A stretch of 6,693 bases of DNA from an uncultured Porphyromonas sp. (GCA_946997275.1 CAMPUN010000062.1:1-6693); one strand, 5' to 3'. Counted from the first letter of the stretch, positions 1 to 5,645 are shown. Made by a program: numbers and translations. Notes: generated from the sequence alone by a model not told the origin.

Positions 1-695
1 CGACTGGCACGGAGCTGATTCGTCGCATCGATGGTGGCGAAGCCTTTGGCGTGACTTGTCCGCTGATCAAGAAGGCGGACGGTACGAAGTTTGGCAAGAC
101 AGAGAAAGGCAATGTCTGGCTAGATCGTCGCTACACGTCGCCTTACACCTTCTGTCAGTTCTGGCTCAACGTATCCGACGAGGACGCCGAGCGTTTTGTC
201 AAGATCTTTACCAGCATCCCACTAGAGGAGATCGACTCGCTCATAGAGCGTCATCGTCAGGCTCCGCATGAGCGTCTCCTCCAGCATACGCTCGCCGAGG
301 AGCTCACGGTCATGGTACACGGACGTGAGGACTACGAGCAGAGCATGTCGGCCGGGCAGATACTCTTTGGCAATAACACGCACGACCAGCTGCGTCAGAT
401 GTCGGAGGAGCTTCTCAAGGAGGTGATGGCAGGCGTGCCGCACTACGATGTGGCTCGGACGCTCCTAGAGCAGGCAGACGGCGTCAAGCTGCTAGACCTA
501 CTGGTAGAGCATGCGCCGATCTTTAAGTCCAAGGGCGAGTTGCGCAAGCTGATCGCTTCGAACGGCATCAGCCTCAACAAGGAGAAGGTTGCTGACCAAG
601 ATTGTGTGGTCACCACCGACGACCTGATCGCTGGCAAGTATCTGATCGTGCAGCGAGGTAAGAAGAACTACTACCTCATCACGGTCTCAGCCTAG
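1..695 (+). CDS. tyrS: Tyrosyl-tRNA synthetase, C-terminal part (5' end outside window)
   Basis: This cytoplasmic class I synthetase charges tRNA-Tyr with tyrosine using ATP. The reading frame is open from the first full codon at position 3, so the gene starts left of the window and about 230 residues are visible, roughly the last half of a family protein of about 430. The KMSKS-type loop is seen as KFGKT (positions 87-101), preceded by the family stretch PLIKKADG and followed by the WLD and TSPY segments of bacterial TyrS. The end is an S4-type RNA-binding domain: the segment from about 490 to the stop contains [15 protein letters not shown] and RGKKNYYLI, both typical of this domain. A GTG at 51 lies inside the conserved core and is not a real start. 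The stop is TAG at 693-695. The glycosyltransferase gene follows after 18 bases on the same strand. I see nothing abnormal in the visible part. Confidence 0.96.
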   Translation, partial: TGTELIRRIDGGEAFGVTCPLIKKADGTKFGKTEKGNVWLDRRYTSPYTFCQFWLNVSDEDAERFVKIFTSIPLEEIDSLIERHRQAPHERLLQHTLAEELTVMVHGREDYEQSMSAGQILFGNNTHDQLRQMSEELLKEVMAGVPHYDVARTLLEQADGVKLLDLLVEHAPIFKSKGELRKLIASNGISLNKEKVADQDCVVTTDDLIAGKYLIVQRGKKNYYLITVSA

Positions 696-713
696 TACAA
701 AAAGGGAAGCCCT

Positions 714-1769
714 ATGCTCCTCTCGGTCATCCTCGTCAACTACAAGGTCCCGCAGCTAACCATCGAGGCGGTTCGCTCGGTGCTGGCTAGCTGTCGCCTG
801 ATCGAGGGCGAGACTGAGGTGATCGTGCTGGACAATGCTTCGGGCGATGACTCAATGGATCGTCTCCGCACAGCTTTTGGCGCAGAGCCTAAGGTTAAGC
901 TATTGGAGAGCCCGACGAATGGAGGCTTTGCTCGAGGCAATAACCAAGCCATTGCTGAGGCAAGTGGCGAATACCTCTTGTTGCTCAATCCTGATACGTT
1001 AGTGGGGGAGTCGACACTGTCGTACTGCTTGACCTTCCTCCGTACCCATCCCGAGGCTGGTGCCGTAGGGCCTCGCCTCATTAACCAGTCTGGGGCGATG
1101 CACCCCGAGAGCAAGCGGGGCGTGCCTACGCTGTGGCATAGCTTCTGTCGCCTGACACGTCTCTATCGCTTGGCTCCTCGCTCCGCTTGGCTCAATGGCT
1201 ACTACCAGGGGCATCTCTCGCCTGACGAAGTGCAGCAGGTGCCGGTGCTGACGGGCGCCTTCCTGATGATGAGGCGGGCGCTGTACCAAGCGGTGGGCGG
1301 ACTGGACGAGCGCTACTTTATGTATGGCGAGGACATTGATCTTTGCTACACGATAGAGCGAGCGGGCTACCACAACTACTACCTCCCCACGCCAGTACTA
1401 CACTACAAGGGCGAGTCGGAGCAGGCGGTCGATAGGGTACGCTACGAGGAGAACTTCTACGGAGCGATGCGCCTCTTCTACCTCAAGCATCAGGGGCGCG
1501 GCTGGTGGAGCCGACGCGTGACCACGCCTCTGGTACTGGCTGCCATAAATCTGCAGCGTCGCCTGGCTCGTTGTCGTCGCAAGGCGAAAGCTTCGCTACC
1601 TCCATCGCACACGGTGTCGCTGACGCTTGCTGAGTTGGTCGCAGATATAGATGCCTTCCCTGAGGAAACTCACCTACAGCTCTCGCTAGCGGGGGCTTCG
1701 TACGACTCTTTGCTAGAGACTATGGAGCGCTGCGCTGAGCGGAAATACCTATTTATAGTAACCGCATAA
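714..1769 (+). CDS. Family 2 glycosyltransferase (WbbL/rhamnosyltransferase-like)
   Basis: This is probably a GT-A fold enzyme that moves a nucleotide-activated sugar onto a glycan or lipid acceptor on the cytoplasmic side of the membrane; donor and acceptor cannot be told from sequence. Of 351 residues, the N-terminal SVILVNYK opens the nucleotide-binding fold. VLDNAS (38-43) carries the first conserved Asp, NGGFARGNNQAI (69-80) and LLNPDT (90-95, the DXD-like metal site) follow, and GGLDERYFMYGEDIDLC (195-211) holds the acceptor-side acidic motif. LHYKGES (229-235) is typical of Bacteroidales WbbL-like enzymes. After about residue 295 comes a 55-residue tail (LTLAELVADID ... SYDSLLETMERCAERKYLFIV) that is not part of the usual catalytic domain. 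The ATG at 714 is chosen because the family start aligns there; upstream is only an 18-base gap after tyrS. It is likely in the same transcript as tyrS and udk. Confidence 0.9.
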   Translation: MLLSVILVNYKVPQLTIEAVRSVLASCRLIEGETEVIVLDNASGDDSMDRLRTAFGAEPKVKLLESPTNGGFARGNNQAIAEASGEYLLLLNPDTLVGESTLSYCLTFLRTHPEAGAVGPRLINQSGAMHPESKRGVPTLWHSFCRLTRLYRLAPRSAWLNGYYQGHLSPDEVQQVPVLTGAFLMMRRALYQAVGGLDERYFMYGEDIDLCYTIERAGYHNYYLPTPVLHYKGESEQAVDRVRYEENFYGAMRLFYLKHQGRGWWSRRVTTPLVLAAINLQRRLARCRRKAKASLPPSHTVSLTLAELVADIDAFPEETHLQLSLAGASYDSLLETMERCAERKYLFIVTA

Positions 1770-1787
1770 GACTATTTCGCTGAAGCT

Positions 1788-2423
1788 ATGAAGCACAAAC
1801 CGATTATCATAGGCGTAGCGGGCGGAACCGCCTCGGGCAAGAGTACCCTGGTGCGCCGTCTGCAAGAGACCTTTGTCGATGAGGATGTCGTAGTCCTCAG
1901 CCACGACTACTATTATAAGGCGCACGACGAGCTACCTCTGGAGCAGCGTGCTAAGCTCAACTACGACCACCCCGACGCTTTCGACACGAAACTGATGTGC
2001 GAGCAGATTAGCCAGCTCTGCGATGGGCATAGCGTGGAGCGCCCCGTCTACTCCTTTGTCAATCACAACCGCATCCCCGAGACGGTCACCATCGATCCGC
2101 CTTGCGTGCTGATCATTGACGGCATCTTGATCTTTGAGAATGAAGAGCTCCGCGACCTAATGGATGTCAAGATCTACGTGCAGACGGACGACGATGTGCG
2201 CTTGGCCCGTCGTATACAGCGCGACGTCAAGGAGCGGGGCCGCAGTGTCGACTCAGTCATCGAGCAGTACCTCACGACGGTCAAGCCGATGCACCAGCAG
2301 TTTGTCGAGCCCTCACGACGCTACGCTGACTTGATCATTCCCGAGGGAGGATTCAACTCCGTTGCCGTACGTCTCCTCATAGACAATGTGCGCTCGCTCC
2401 TCTCCTCAAGAGCTAAGCATTAG
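1788..2423 (+). CDS. udk: Uridine kinase
   Basis: This cytoplasmic enzyme of pyrimidine salvage phosphorylates uridine (and usually cytidine) to UMP/CMP with a nucleoside triphosphate. The 211-residue length fits the bacterial family (about 210). Seen in order: P-loop GGTASGKS (12-19), the uridine-binding segment SHDYYYK (38-44), YDHPDAFD (59-66), RPVYSF (85-90), the Walker B-like strand VLIIDGI (107-113), and the lid and C-terminal signature RRIQRDVKERGRS (141-153), followed by QFVEPSRRYADLIIPEGG. All expected key residues appear present. The start ATG at 1788 lies 18 bases after the glycosyltransferase stop and 18 codons before the catalytic Lys, as expected. There is no strong Shine-Dalgarno. 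It sits inside the putative cluster, 13 bases before the TRIC-family gene. Confidence 0.97.
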   Translation: MKHKPIIIGVAGGTASGKSTLVRRLQETFVDEDVVVLSHDYYYKAHDELPLEQRAKLNYDHPDAFDTKLMCEQISQLCDGHSVERPVYSFVNHNRIPETVTIDPPCVLIIDGILIFENEELRDLMDVKIYVQTDDDVRLARRIQRDVKERGRSVDSVIEQYLTTVKPMHQQFVEPSRRYADLIIPEGGFNSVAVRLLIDNVRSLLSSRAKH

Positions 2424-2436
2424 AGATAGAGGATAG

Positions 2437-3108
2437 ATGTTGGACCAGATATCAGGCTTTGACCTCTCAACTTTCACGTGGTCTGAGGTGACGGTCACGA
2501 GTATTCTAGACTTCGTCGGGACCTTCGCCTTCGCCATCTCAGGAATCCGCTTGGCATCGACCAAGCAGATGGATTGGTTTGGCGCCTACGTGCTGGGTGT
2601 CACGACTGCTGTGGGCGGAGGTACGCTACGCGACCTCTTCCTTGGCACGACCCCCTTCTGGATGCTCCAGCCCTCCTACCTGATTATCACCTTTGTGGCG
2701 CTACTCTACGTATATATCTTTAGGAAGATCTTGATCCGCACAGCTCCGACAGTCTTTATCTTTGACGCTATCGGACTAGGACTCTTTATGGTAGTGGGTG
2801 TAGACAAGACGCTCGCCATGGGCTTCCCCAGCTGGGTGGCGGTCATCATGGGTACGGTGACCGGCTCCTTCGGAGGACTACTACGAGACATCATCCTCAA
2901 CGAGACCCCACTCATCTGTCGCCAAGACATCTACGCCTTGGCCTGCATCGCTGGAGGCATCATCTACACCCTGATGCTTCGCTTCGTACCTATAGATACG
3001 GCCTATGCTCAGCTCATATCAGCTGGCATGGTCATCCTGATACGCATCTTGGCGGCGCACTACCACTGGCACTTGCCTCAGCTCAAAGGGATCGACAGCT
3101 CCCACTAA
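2437..3108 (+). CDS. TRIC/UPF0126 family membrane protein (YicG-like)
   Basis: This is an inner-membrane protein of 223 residues from the family known as UPF0126 or trimeric intracellular cation (TRIC) channel homologues; bacterial members such as YicG have also been linked with glycine transport, so the substrate is open. It shows the family's internal duplication: repeat one at about residues 22-98 with GGGTLRDLFLG (60-70), repeat two at about 106-182 with GSFGGLLRDIILNETPL (143-159), then a last helix near 190-206. About seven hydrophobic segments can be seen, as in the family. The paired glycine-rich kinks with an Arg-Asp after them are the diagnostic feature. The ATG at 2437 gives a roughly 20-residue hydrophilic lead before the first helix, slightly long but the only sensible ATG; an AGAGG lies 4 bases upstream of it. 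The gaps to udk and the transpeptidase gene are 13 bases each. Confidence 0.92.
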   Translation: MLDQISGFDLSTFTWSEVTVTSILDFVGTFAFAISGIRLASTKQMDWFGAYVLGVTTAVGGGTLRDLFLGTTPFWMLQPSYLIITFVALLYVYIFRKILIRTAPTVFIFDAIGLGLFMVVGVDKTLAMGFPSWVAVIMGTVTGSFGGLLRDIILNETPLICRQDIYALACIAGGIIYTLMLRFVPIDTAYAQLISAGMVILIRILAAHYHWHLPQLKGIDSSH

Positions 3109-3121
3109 CTTAACCACTCTT

Positions 3122-4138
3122 ATGAAAAACGTTATGACTCTCCTACCGCTTGCCCTCACGCTCCTACTGGCTTGTCAGCCCTCCTCGGATAGCAGTGCCG
3201 AGGTGACAAATGTAGATACGATCGTAGCCACAGACACGGTCGTAGCTGAACCACAACCTGAGCTCACGGTAGAGCAGATCGTCATCGATCGAGAGCTCAC
3301 CTTCGACAAGTATACGCTTGAGGACTCCTACAAGTACCAAAAGAAGACCCGCACCATTCAGTGGGATCAGATACGCGAGCAGCTCCTCCGCATAGAGCAG
3401 CTACAGGCCTCGCCTCATCGGTGGGGTGTCCTGCAAAACTATAAGAACCTAAACGGCGAAGCTCCCCTCACGAAAGTGTGGTCTCGCGACAGCTACAGGC
3501 TAGTCTCCGACTCGCTCGGCGTGGAGCGCTATCAGTCGGTGCCACTCTACGCACCCTCAGATACCCTCAAGCCAGAGCTTTACGGTCGAGACGGGACACT
3601 CATAGCGATGACCGACACACTGGGCAGTAACTTTTGGCAAGGGCGAGCCGAGTCTCCCGAAGCTGACTGGTATGTGCCAAAGCGCTACATCAAGCTTCTG
3701 AAGCCCGATGTCACCTTCTCCCATGTTGTGGTCATAGATCGGGGACAGCAACACATCATCATGTTGGAGCGTCAGGCACCAGGACACTACCTCGTGCGGA
3801 GCATCAACCCCGCCACGACGGGACGCCACAAGCCCCCTCACGCTAAGGAGACCCCTCTGGGCATCTTCCTCCTACAGCAGAAGAAGGCTAAGATGTTTTA
3901 CACCAGTGACGGCTCCAGTCGCATCGCCGGCTTTGCGCCGTGGGCTAGTCGCTTCACTTGCGGAGCCTATATACATGGTGTCCCCGTAAACAATCCCAAG
4001 GGCAGGATCGTCGAGTACAGCCATTCGCTCGGCACGACGCCCCGCTCCCACATGTGCGTCCGCAACGCCAGCTCACACGCTAAGTTTGTCTACGATAACT
4101 GTCCCACGCTCGCCACACTCATCGTCGTGATCGAGTGA
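3122..4138 (+). CDS. Lipoprotein with L,D-transpeptidase (YkuD) domain
   Basis: This is probably an envelope lipoprotein that makes or remodels 3-3 peptidoglycan cross-links or anchors proteins to the wall. The 338-residue protein starts with a type II signal peptide (MKNVMTLLPLALTLLLAC), with lipobox LLAC and acylated Cys18, then a Ser/Thr/Val-rich linker. The middle part (about 45-195) is not clearly assigned; its end, with WYVPKRYIKLL around Trp183, resembles the last strand of a bacterial SH3-like domain. From about residue 200 the YkuD domain begins: VVVIDRGQQHIIML, then TPLGIFLL, IHGVPVN with His285-Gly286, and the active-site motif SHMCVR with Ser309, His310 and Cys312. The usual motif is SHGC[IV]R, so Met replaces Gly here, and His285 lies farther from Ser309 (23 residues between) than in classical enzymes. 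It is the last gene of the cluster; the start at 3122 gives a clean signal peptide. Confidence 0.87.
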   Translation: MKNVMTLLPLALTLLLACQPSSDSSAEVTNVDTIVATDTVVAEPQPELTVEQIVIDRELTFDKYTLEDSYKYQKKTRTIQWDQIREQLLRIEQLQASPHRWGVLQNYKNLNGEAPLTKVWSRDSYRLVSDSLGVERYQSVPLYAPSDTLKPELYGRDGTLIAMTDTLGSNFWQGRAESPEADWYVPKRYIKLLKPDVTFSHVVVIDRGQQHIIMLERQAPGHYLVRSINPATTGRHKPPHAKETPLGIFLLQQKKAKMFYTSDGSSRIAGFAPWASRFTCGAYIHGVPVNNPKGRIVEYSHSLGTTPRSHMCVRNASSHAKFVYDNCPTLATLIVVIE

Positions 4139-4155
4139 CCTGAGCGGAAGCCCTG

Positions 4156-4186
4156 CTTGCGGAGTAAAAGATTATTTGTACCTTTG
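4156..4186 (+). promoter_or_regulatory. Bacteroidota-type promoter of rpsO
   Basis: The -33 element CTTG (4156-4159; consensus TTTG) is followed after 19 bases by the -7 element TACCTTTG (4179-4186; consensus TAnnTTTG). Transcription should start a few bases downstream, near 4191-4193, giving a leader of about 90 nt for rpsO. The same layout recurs before the tRNA-Gly unit at 4625-4655. The consensus is established for the primary sigma factor of Bacteroides and relatives; use of this site is inferred. Confidence 0.8.
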
Positions 4187-4197
4187 CAGGCGAAATA

Positions 4198-4251
4198 CAT
4201 CGTCGTACTCATTGTCGCCCCATAGAGGTGGGGCATTGAGTGGCGAGGATG
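4198..4251 (+). promoter_or_regulatory. Stem-loop in rpsO leader, candidate S15 autoregulatory site
   Basis: Folding by eye gives an interrupted stem. CATC (4198-4201) pairs with GATG (4248-4251), CGT (4204-4206) with GCG (4243-4245, including a U-G pair next to a G-C pair), ACTCA (4207-4211) with TGAGT (4237-4241), and GCCCCA (4217-4222) with TGGGGC (4229-4234) around a 6-base loop. No T-run follows, so it is not a terminator. In several phyla S15 represses its own mRNA through leader structures that mimic its 16S site, which includes a GU/GC motif. That this stem does so is inference. Confidence 0.5.
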
Positions 4252-4253
4252 AT

Positions 4254-4280
4254 ATGAATGTCTCACAAATAACCTCATAA
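4254..4280 (+). other. Possible 8-codon upstream reading frame before rpsO
   Basis: An ATG at 4254 opens a frame of eight codons (MNVSQITS) ending in TAA at 4278-4280, four bases before the rpsO ATG at 4285. It begins directly after the leader stem-loop. An even shorter ATG-ATA-TGA lies at 4249-4257. Such a frame could couple initiation to rpsO, but frames this short arise often by chance. Confidence 0.2.
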
Positions 4281-4284
4281 CAAG

Positions 4285-4566
4285 ATGTACCTAGACAGTA
4301 CCAAGAAGCAAGAGATCTTCGCAAAGTACGGAGCCTCTGCACAAGACACCGGAAGTGTCGAGAGCCAGGTAGCTCTCTTTACCTATCGTATCCAGCACCT
4401 TACGGAGCACCTCAAGGAGAATAAGAAAGACTTCTCCACCTCACGTAGCCTGAAGATGCTCGTCGGTAAGCGTCGTCGTCTACTTGACTACCTCGCTAAG
4501 AAGGATATCGAGCGCTATCGTAAGCTCATTGCCGACCTAGGCGTTCGTCACGCGACGAAGTTCTAA
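4285..4566 (+). CDS. rpsO: 30S ribosomal protein S15
   Basis: S15 is a primary 16S rRNA-binding protein that organises the central domain (platform) of the 30S subunit. The 93-residue product compares with about 89 in most bacteria. Visible family features are DTGSVESQVALFTYRIQHL (21-39), the segment with the conserved rRNA-contacting Gly/Ser/Gln residues, then HLKENKKDFSTSR and LVGKRRRLLDYL, the basic helix, and YRKLIADLGVR at the end. The ATG at 4285 is the natural start: MYLDSTKKQEIFAKYG aligns with the usual N-terminus with a couple of extra residues. It has its own promoter at 4156-4186 and a structured leader, so it is probably transcribed apart from the upstream cluster. No strong terminator follows; a weak hairpin at 4593-4617 lacks a T-run. 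Confidence 0.97.
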   Translation: MYLDSTKKQEIFAKYGASAQDTGSVESQVALFTYRIQHLTEHLKENKKDFSTSRSLKMLVGKRRRLLDYLAKKDIERYRKLIADLGVRHATKF

Positions 4567-4624
4567 GGCGAGCTTCCTGTCAAGAGCCAGAAGAGGCAAT
4601 TCGATAACTGAATCCTCCGAAGCT

Positions 4625-4655
4625 ATTGCAGATTCAAAAAGTTTTCGTACCTTTG
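4625..4655 (+). promoter_or_regulatory. Bacteroidota-type promoter of the tRNA-Gly unit
   Basis: ATTG (4625-4628) is the -33 element and TACCTTTG (4648-4655) the -7 element, 19 bases apart, exactly as in the rpsO promoter; both share GTACCTTTG. The start should lie near 4660-4663. The transcript would then contain the structured leader, tRNA-Gly and the terminator at 4894-4937. Confidence 0.8.
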
Positions 4656-4664
4656 TACTCACAA

Positions 4665-4783
4665 ATCGGCAGGACACCCTTTATCACCTTCTGGTGACTA
4701 GGAAGAGCAACGGCTCTGAATGGGTTTTGAGTCAGTAGACTCACGACATACAAGGGAGGCTGATGTAAGAGGGGGTGTCCGAT
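4665..4783 (+). ncRNA. Candidate structured RNA: multi-hairpin leader of tRNA-Gly
   Basis: Between the promoter and the tRNA lies a stretch that folds well by eye. A closing stem of 8 perfect pairs joins GGACACCC (4672-4679) to GGGTGTCC (4773-4780). Outside it ATC (4665-4667) can add three pairs with GAT (4781-4783), leaving four bases bulged. Inside are three perfect hairpins with four-base loops: TCACC/GGTGA (4684-4688 with 4693-4697), AGAGC/GCTCT (4704-4708 with 4713-4717) and TGAGTC/GACTCA (4728-4733 with 4738-4743). A weaker fourth, ACAT/ATGT (4746-4749 with 4763-4766), is possible. The arm lengths and loops do not fit a tRNA, and I see no SRP RNA, tmRNA or RNase P RNA motif. RNase P cleavage at the tRNA 5' end (4786) would release this piece as a free RNA of about 125 nt. 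I do not recognise the family; a known Bacteroidales RNA motif cannot be ruled out. Confidence 0.55.
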
Positions 4784-4785
4784 AT

Positions 4786-4858
4786 GCGGAAGTAGCTCAG
4801 TTGGTAGAGCACAACCTTGCCAAGGTTGGGGTCGCGGGTTCGAGTCCCGTCTTCCGCT
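4786..4858 (+). tRNA. tRNA-Gly (anticodon GCC)
   Basis: A complete 73-base cloverleaf is present. The acceptor stem is GCGGAAG (4786-4792) with CTTCCGC (4851-4857). The D stem is GCTC/GAGC (4795-4798 with 4807-4810). The anticodon stem is CAACC/GGTTG (4812-4816 with 4824-4828), with loop TTGCCAA and anticodon GCC at 4819-4821. The T arm is GCGGG-TTCGAGT-CCCGT (4834-4850). The discriminator base is T4858, as expected for bacterial glycine tRNA. CCA is not encoded, so it must be added after transcription. It reads GGC and GGT codons. Confidence 0.98.
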
Positions 4859-4893
4859 CTTCGATAAGAAAGATATTGGTTTAGAGTAAGAAC

Positions 4894-4937
4894 AGATAAG
4901 CGTAGTGAGCCTAGCTCCTGCGCTTATCTTGTTTTTG
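4894..4937 (+). terminator. Intrinsic terminator of the tRNA-Gly unit
   Basis: AGATAAGCG (4894-4902) pairs perfectly with CGCTTATCT (4921-4929). The stem continues with TAG/CTG (4903-4905 with 4918-4920, one G-U pair) and, after a bulged T4906, GAGC/GCTC (4907-4910 with 4914-4917) around a three-base loop. The run TTGTTTTTG (4929-4937) follows. It lies 36 bases after the mature tRNA end. Confidence 0.93.
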
Positions 4938-5179
4938 TACCGTGCACTCAGCCGATCGTGCCCGAGCCCCACTTGTAGGATACTTTTGAGGCCAAACCCG
5001 TAGGACACAAACTTCATAATCCACCCCCTACCGCCCGCCTCCAGTAACTATTACACGATCCCGCCCGTTAAACTTGGAACAGGGGGGATTCCCCTATGCT
5101 ATATCGATCACCTAGAGGCGATGAAAACGGCTCATTTTTATCCACTGACGACGTCACTATCAAGGGAACCGAAAGATTT

Positions 5180-5211
5180 CCTCCGTAGAGATCTTTGAAC
5201 CTCCAGTGAGG
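5180..5211. repeat. Diverged direct repeat, copy A
   Basis: This 32-base stretch (beginning CCTCCGTAGAGATCTTTGA) matches 5287-5320 (beginning CCTCCGTGGGGATTTTTTGA) with a few substitutions and small gaps; both continue into CCTCC and a GTG-containing end. The pair flanks the 21-bp tandem repeat. They look like parts of an intergenic repeat element rather than coding sequence. Confidence 0.5.
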
Positions 5212-5223
5212 AACGAAAAAAAT

Positions 5224-5277
5224 CTTCCGAACTTTCATTTCATTCTTCCGAACTTTCATTTCATTCTTCCGAACTTT
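5224..5277. repeat. 21-bp tandem repeat, about 2.6 copies
   Basis: Two identical 21-base units run 5224-5244 and 5245-5265, each beginning CTTCCGAACTTTC, and a third partial unit of 12 bases ends at 5277. Because the period is a multiple of three, the minus strand reads as the repeated heptad KVRKNEM inside a short frame (5068-5352). Identity between units is complete, which suggests recent slippage or selection at DNA level. Confidence 0.9.
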
Positions 5278-5286
5278 TCCTTCGAG

Positions 5287-5320
5287 CCTCCGTGGGGATT
5301 TTTTGAGTCCTCCCTGGTGG
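5287..5320. repeat. Diverged direct repeat, copy B
   Basis: This is the partner of 5180-5211 on the other side of the 21-bp repeat. Its CGTGGGGATTTT core also recurs as CGTGGGGAGTTTT at 5520-5532, there preceded by AAAAAAAATCTTC (5508-5520), which resembles the bases leading into the tandem repeat at 5216-5227. The pieces appear to be shuffled modules of one repeat family. Confidence 0.45.
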
Positions 5321-5575
5321 CCTCCGATTTTCTCAGGAGATACTGAAATCAAAGGAAGTGTAGATGTAGATGTGGAGTGAGGCTATAGAGCTACGTAGCG
5401 AGGCTCAACCCATATATCCCTTGGAGATCATCGTATGTAGTCCCCAGAAGAGAGGGTTATCATGCGTCACCCCTGAGTGTCAAGTGCAACACGGTTACAA
5501 GTGTAGGAAAAAAAATCTTCGTGGGGAGTTTTATAGCCGAGCTGTTTTGCGAGGTCTATTGTTTAGTTGATTCTG

Positions 5576-5618
5576 AATTATTGCTGTCCGGTAAAAGTCT
5601 CTAAGGACAGCAGTAATT
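5576..5618. repeat. 14-bp inverted repeat, hairpin of unknown role
   Basis: AATTATTGCTGTCC (5576-5589) is complementary to GGACAGCAGTAATT (5605-5618), with a single T-G pair, around a 15-base spacer. No T-run follows on either strand, so it is not a classical terminator. It lies just beyond the terminator of the minus-strand gene. It could be a protein-binding site, a remnant of a mobile element end, or an RNA hairpin. Confidence 0.6.
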
Positions 5619-5645
5619 ATATCATAGAGAGTCTTGGATCTTTCC

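Larger units (their letters stand above)
4938..5575. other. Long stretch with no convincing gene
   Basis: No frame here has family features or a good context. The minus-strand frame at 5068-5352 owes part of its length to the 21-bp repeat (KVRKNEM heptads), and the plus-strand frame at 5370-5570 has no recognisable motif. What can be seen: the repeats at 5180-5320, an AGGGG/CCCCT inverted repeat at 5081-5095, a 10-base palindrome GCTACGTAGC at 5390-5399 flanked by two copies of GAGGCT, and two copies of TGTAGA at 5359-5370. A lone TACTTTTG (4981-4988) matches a -7 box but lacks a -33 partner. Confidence 0.6.

Noticed and set aside
4148..4158. AAGC/GCTT hairpin as terminator of the upstream cluster
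   Set aside because: Only four pairs, no T-run, and it overlaps the rpsO promoter.
4593..4617. Hairpin after rpsO as a terminator
   Set aside because: The stem is short (GAGG/CCTC and ATTC/GAAT with a two-base bulge) and no T-run follows.
4720..4885. Plus-strand frame from ATG 4720 reading through the tRNA
   Set aside because: Its sequence is fixed by leader stems and the tRNA cloverleaf, which explain the region fully.
4981..4988. TACTTTTG as a promoter -7 box
   Set aside because: No TTTG-like element lies 19-21 bases upstream and no gene follows.
4972..5011. Two similar 9-base pieces (GTAGGATAC and GTAGGACAC)
   Set aside because: Too short and only two copies with one mismatch; chance is enough to explain them.
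4634..5017. Minus-strand 127-codon frame
   Set aside because: It reads antisense through the tRNA-Gly gene, its leader and the terminator, and has no family features.
5224..5277. Short tandem repeat as a CRISPR array
   Set aside because: The units are directly joined with no spacers and no cas genes are near.
5068..5352. Minus-strand 94-codon frame with KVRKNEM heptads
   Set aside because: The heptads come from the 21-bp DNA repeat; there is no promoter match upstream and no recognisable domain. It is treated as a repeat artefact, although a real small protein is not excluded.
5370..5570. Plus-strand 66-codon frame
   Set aside because: No promoter with both elements, no motif, and it overlaps repeat-like pieces.
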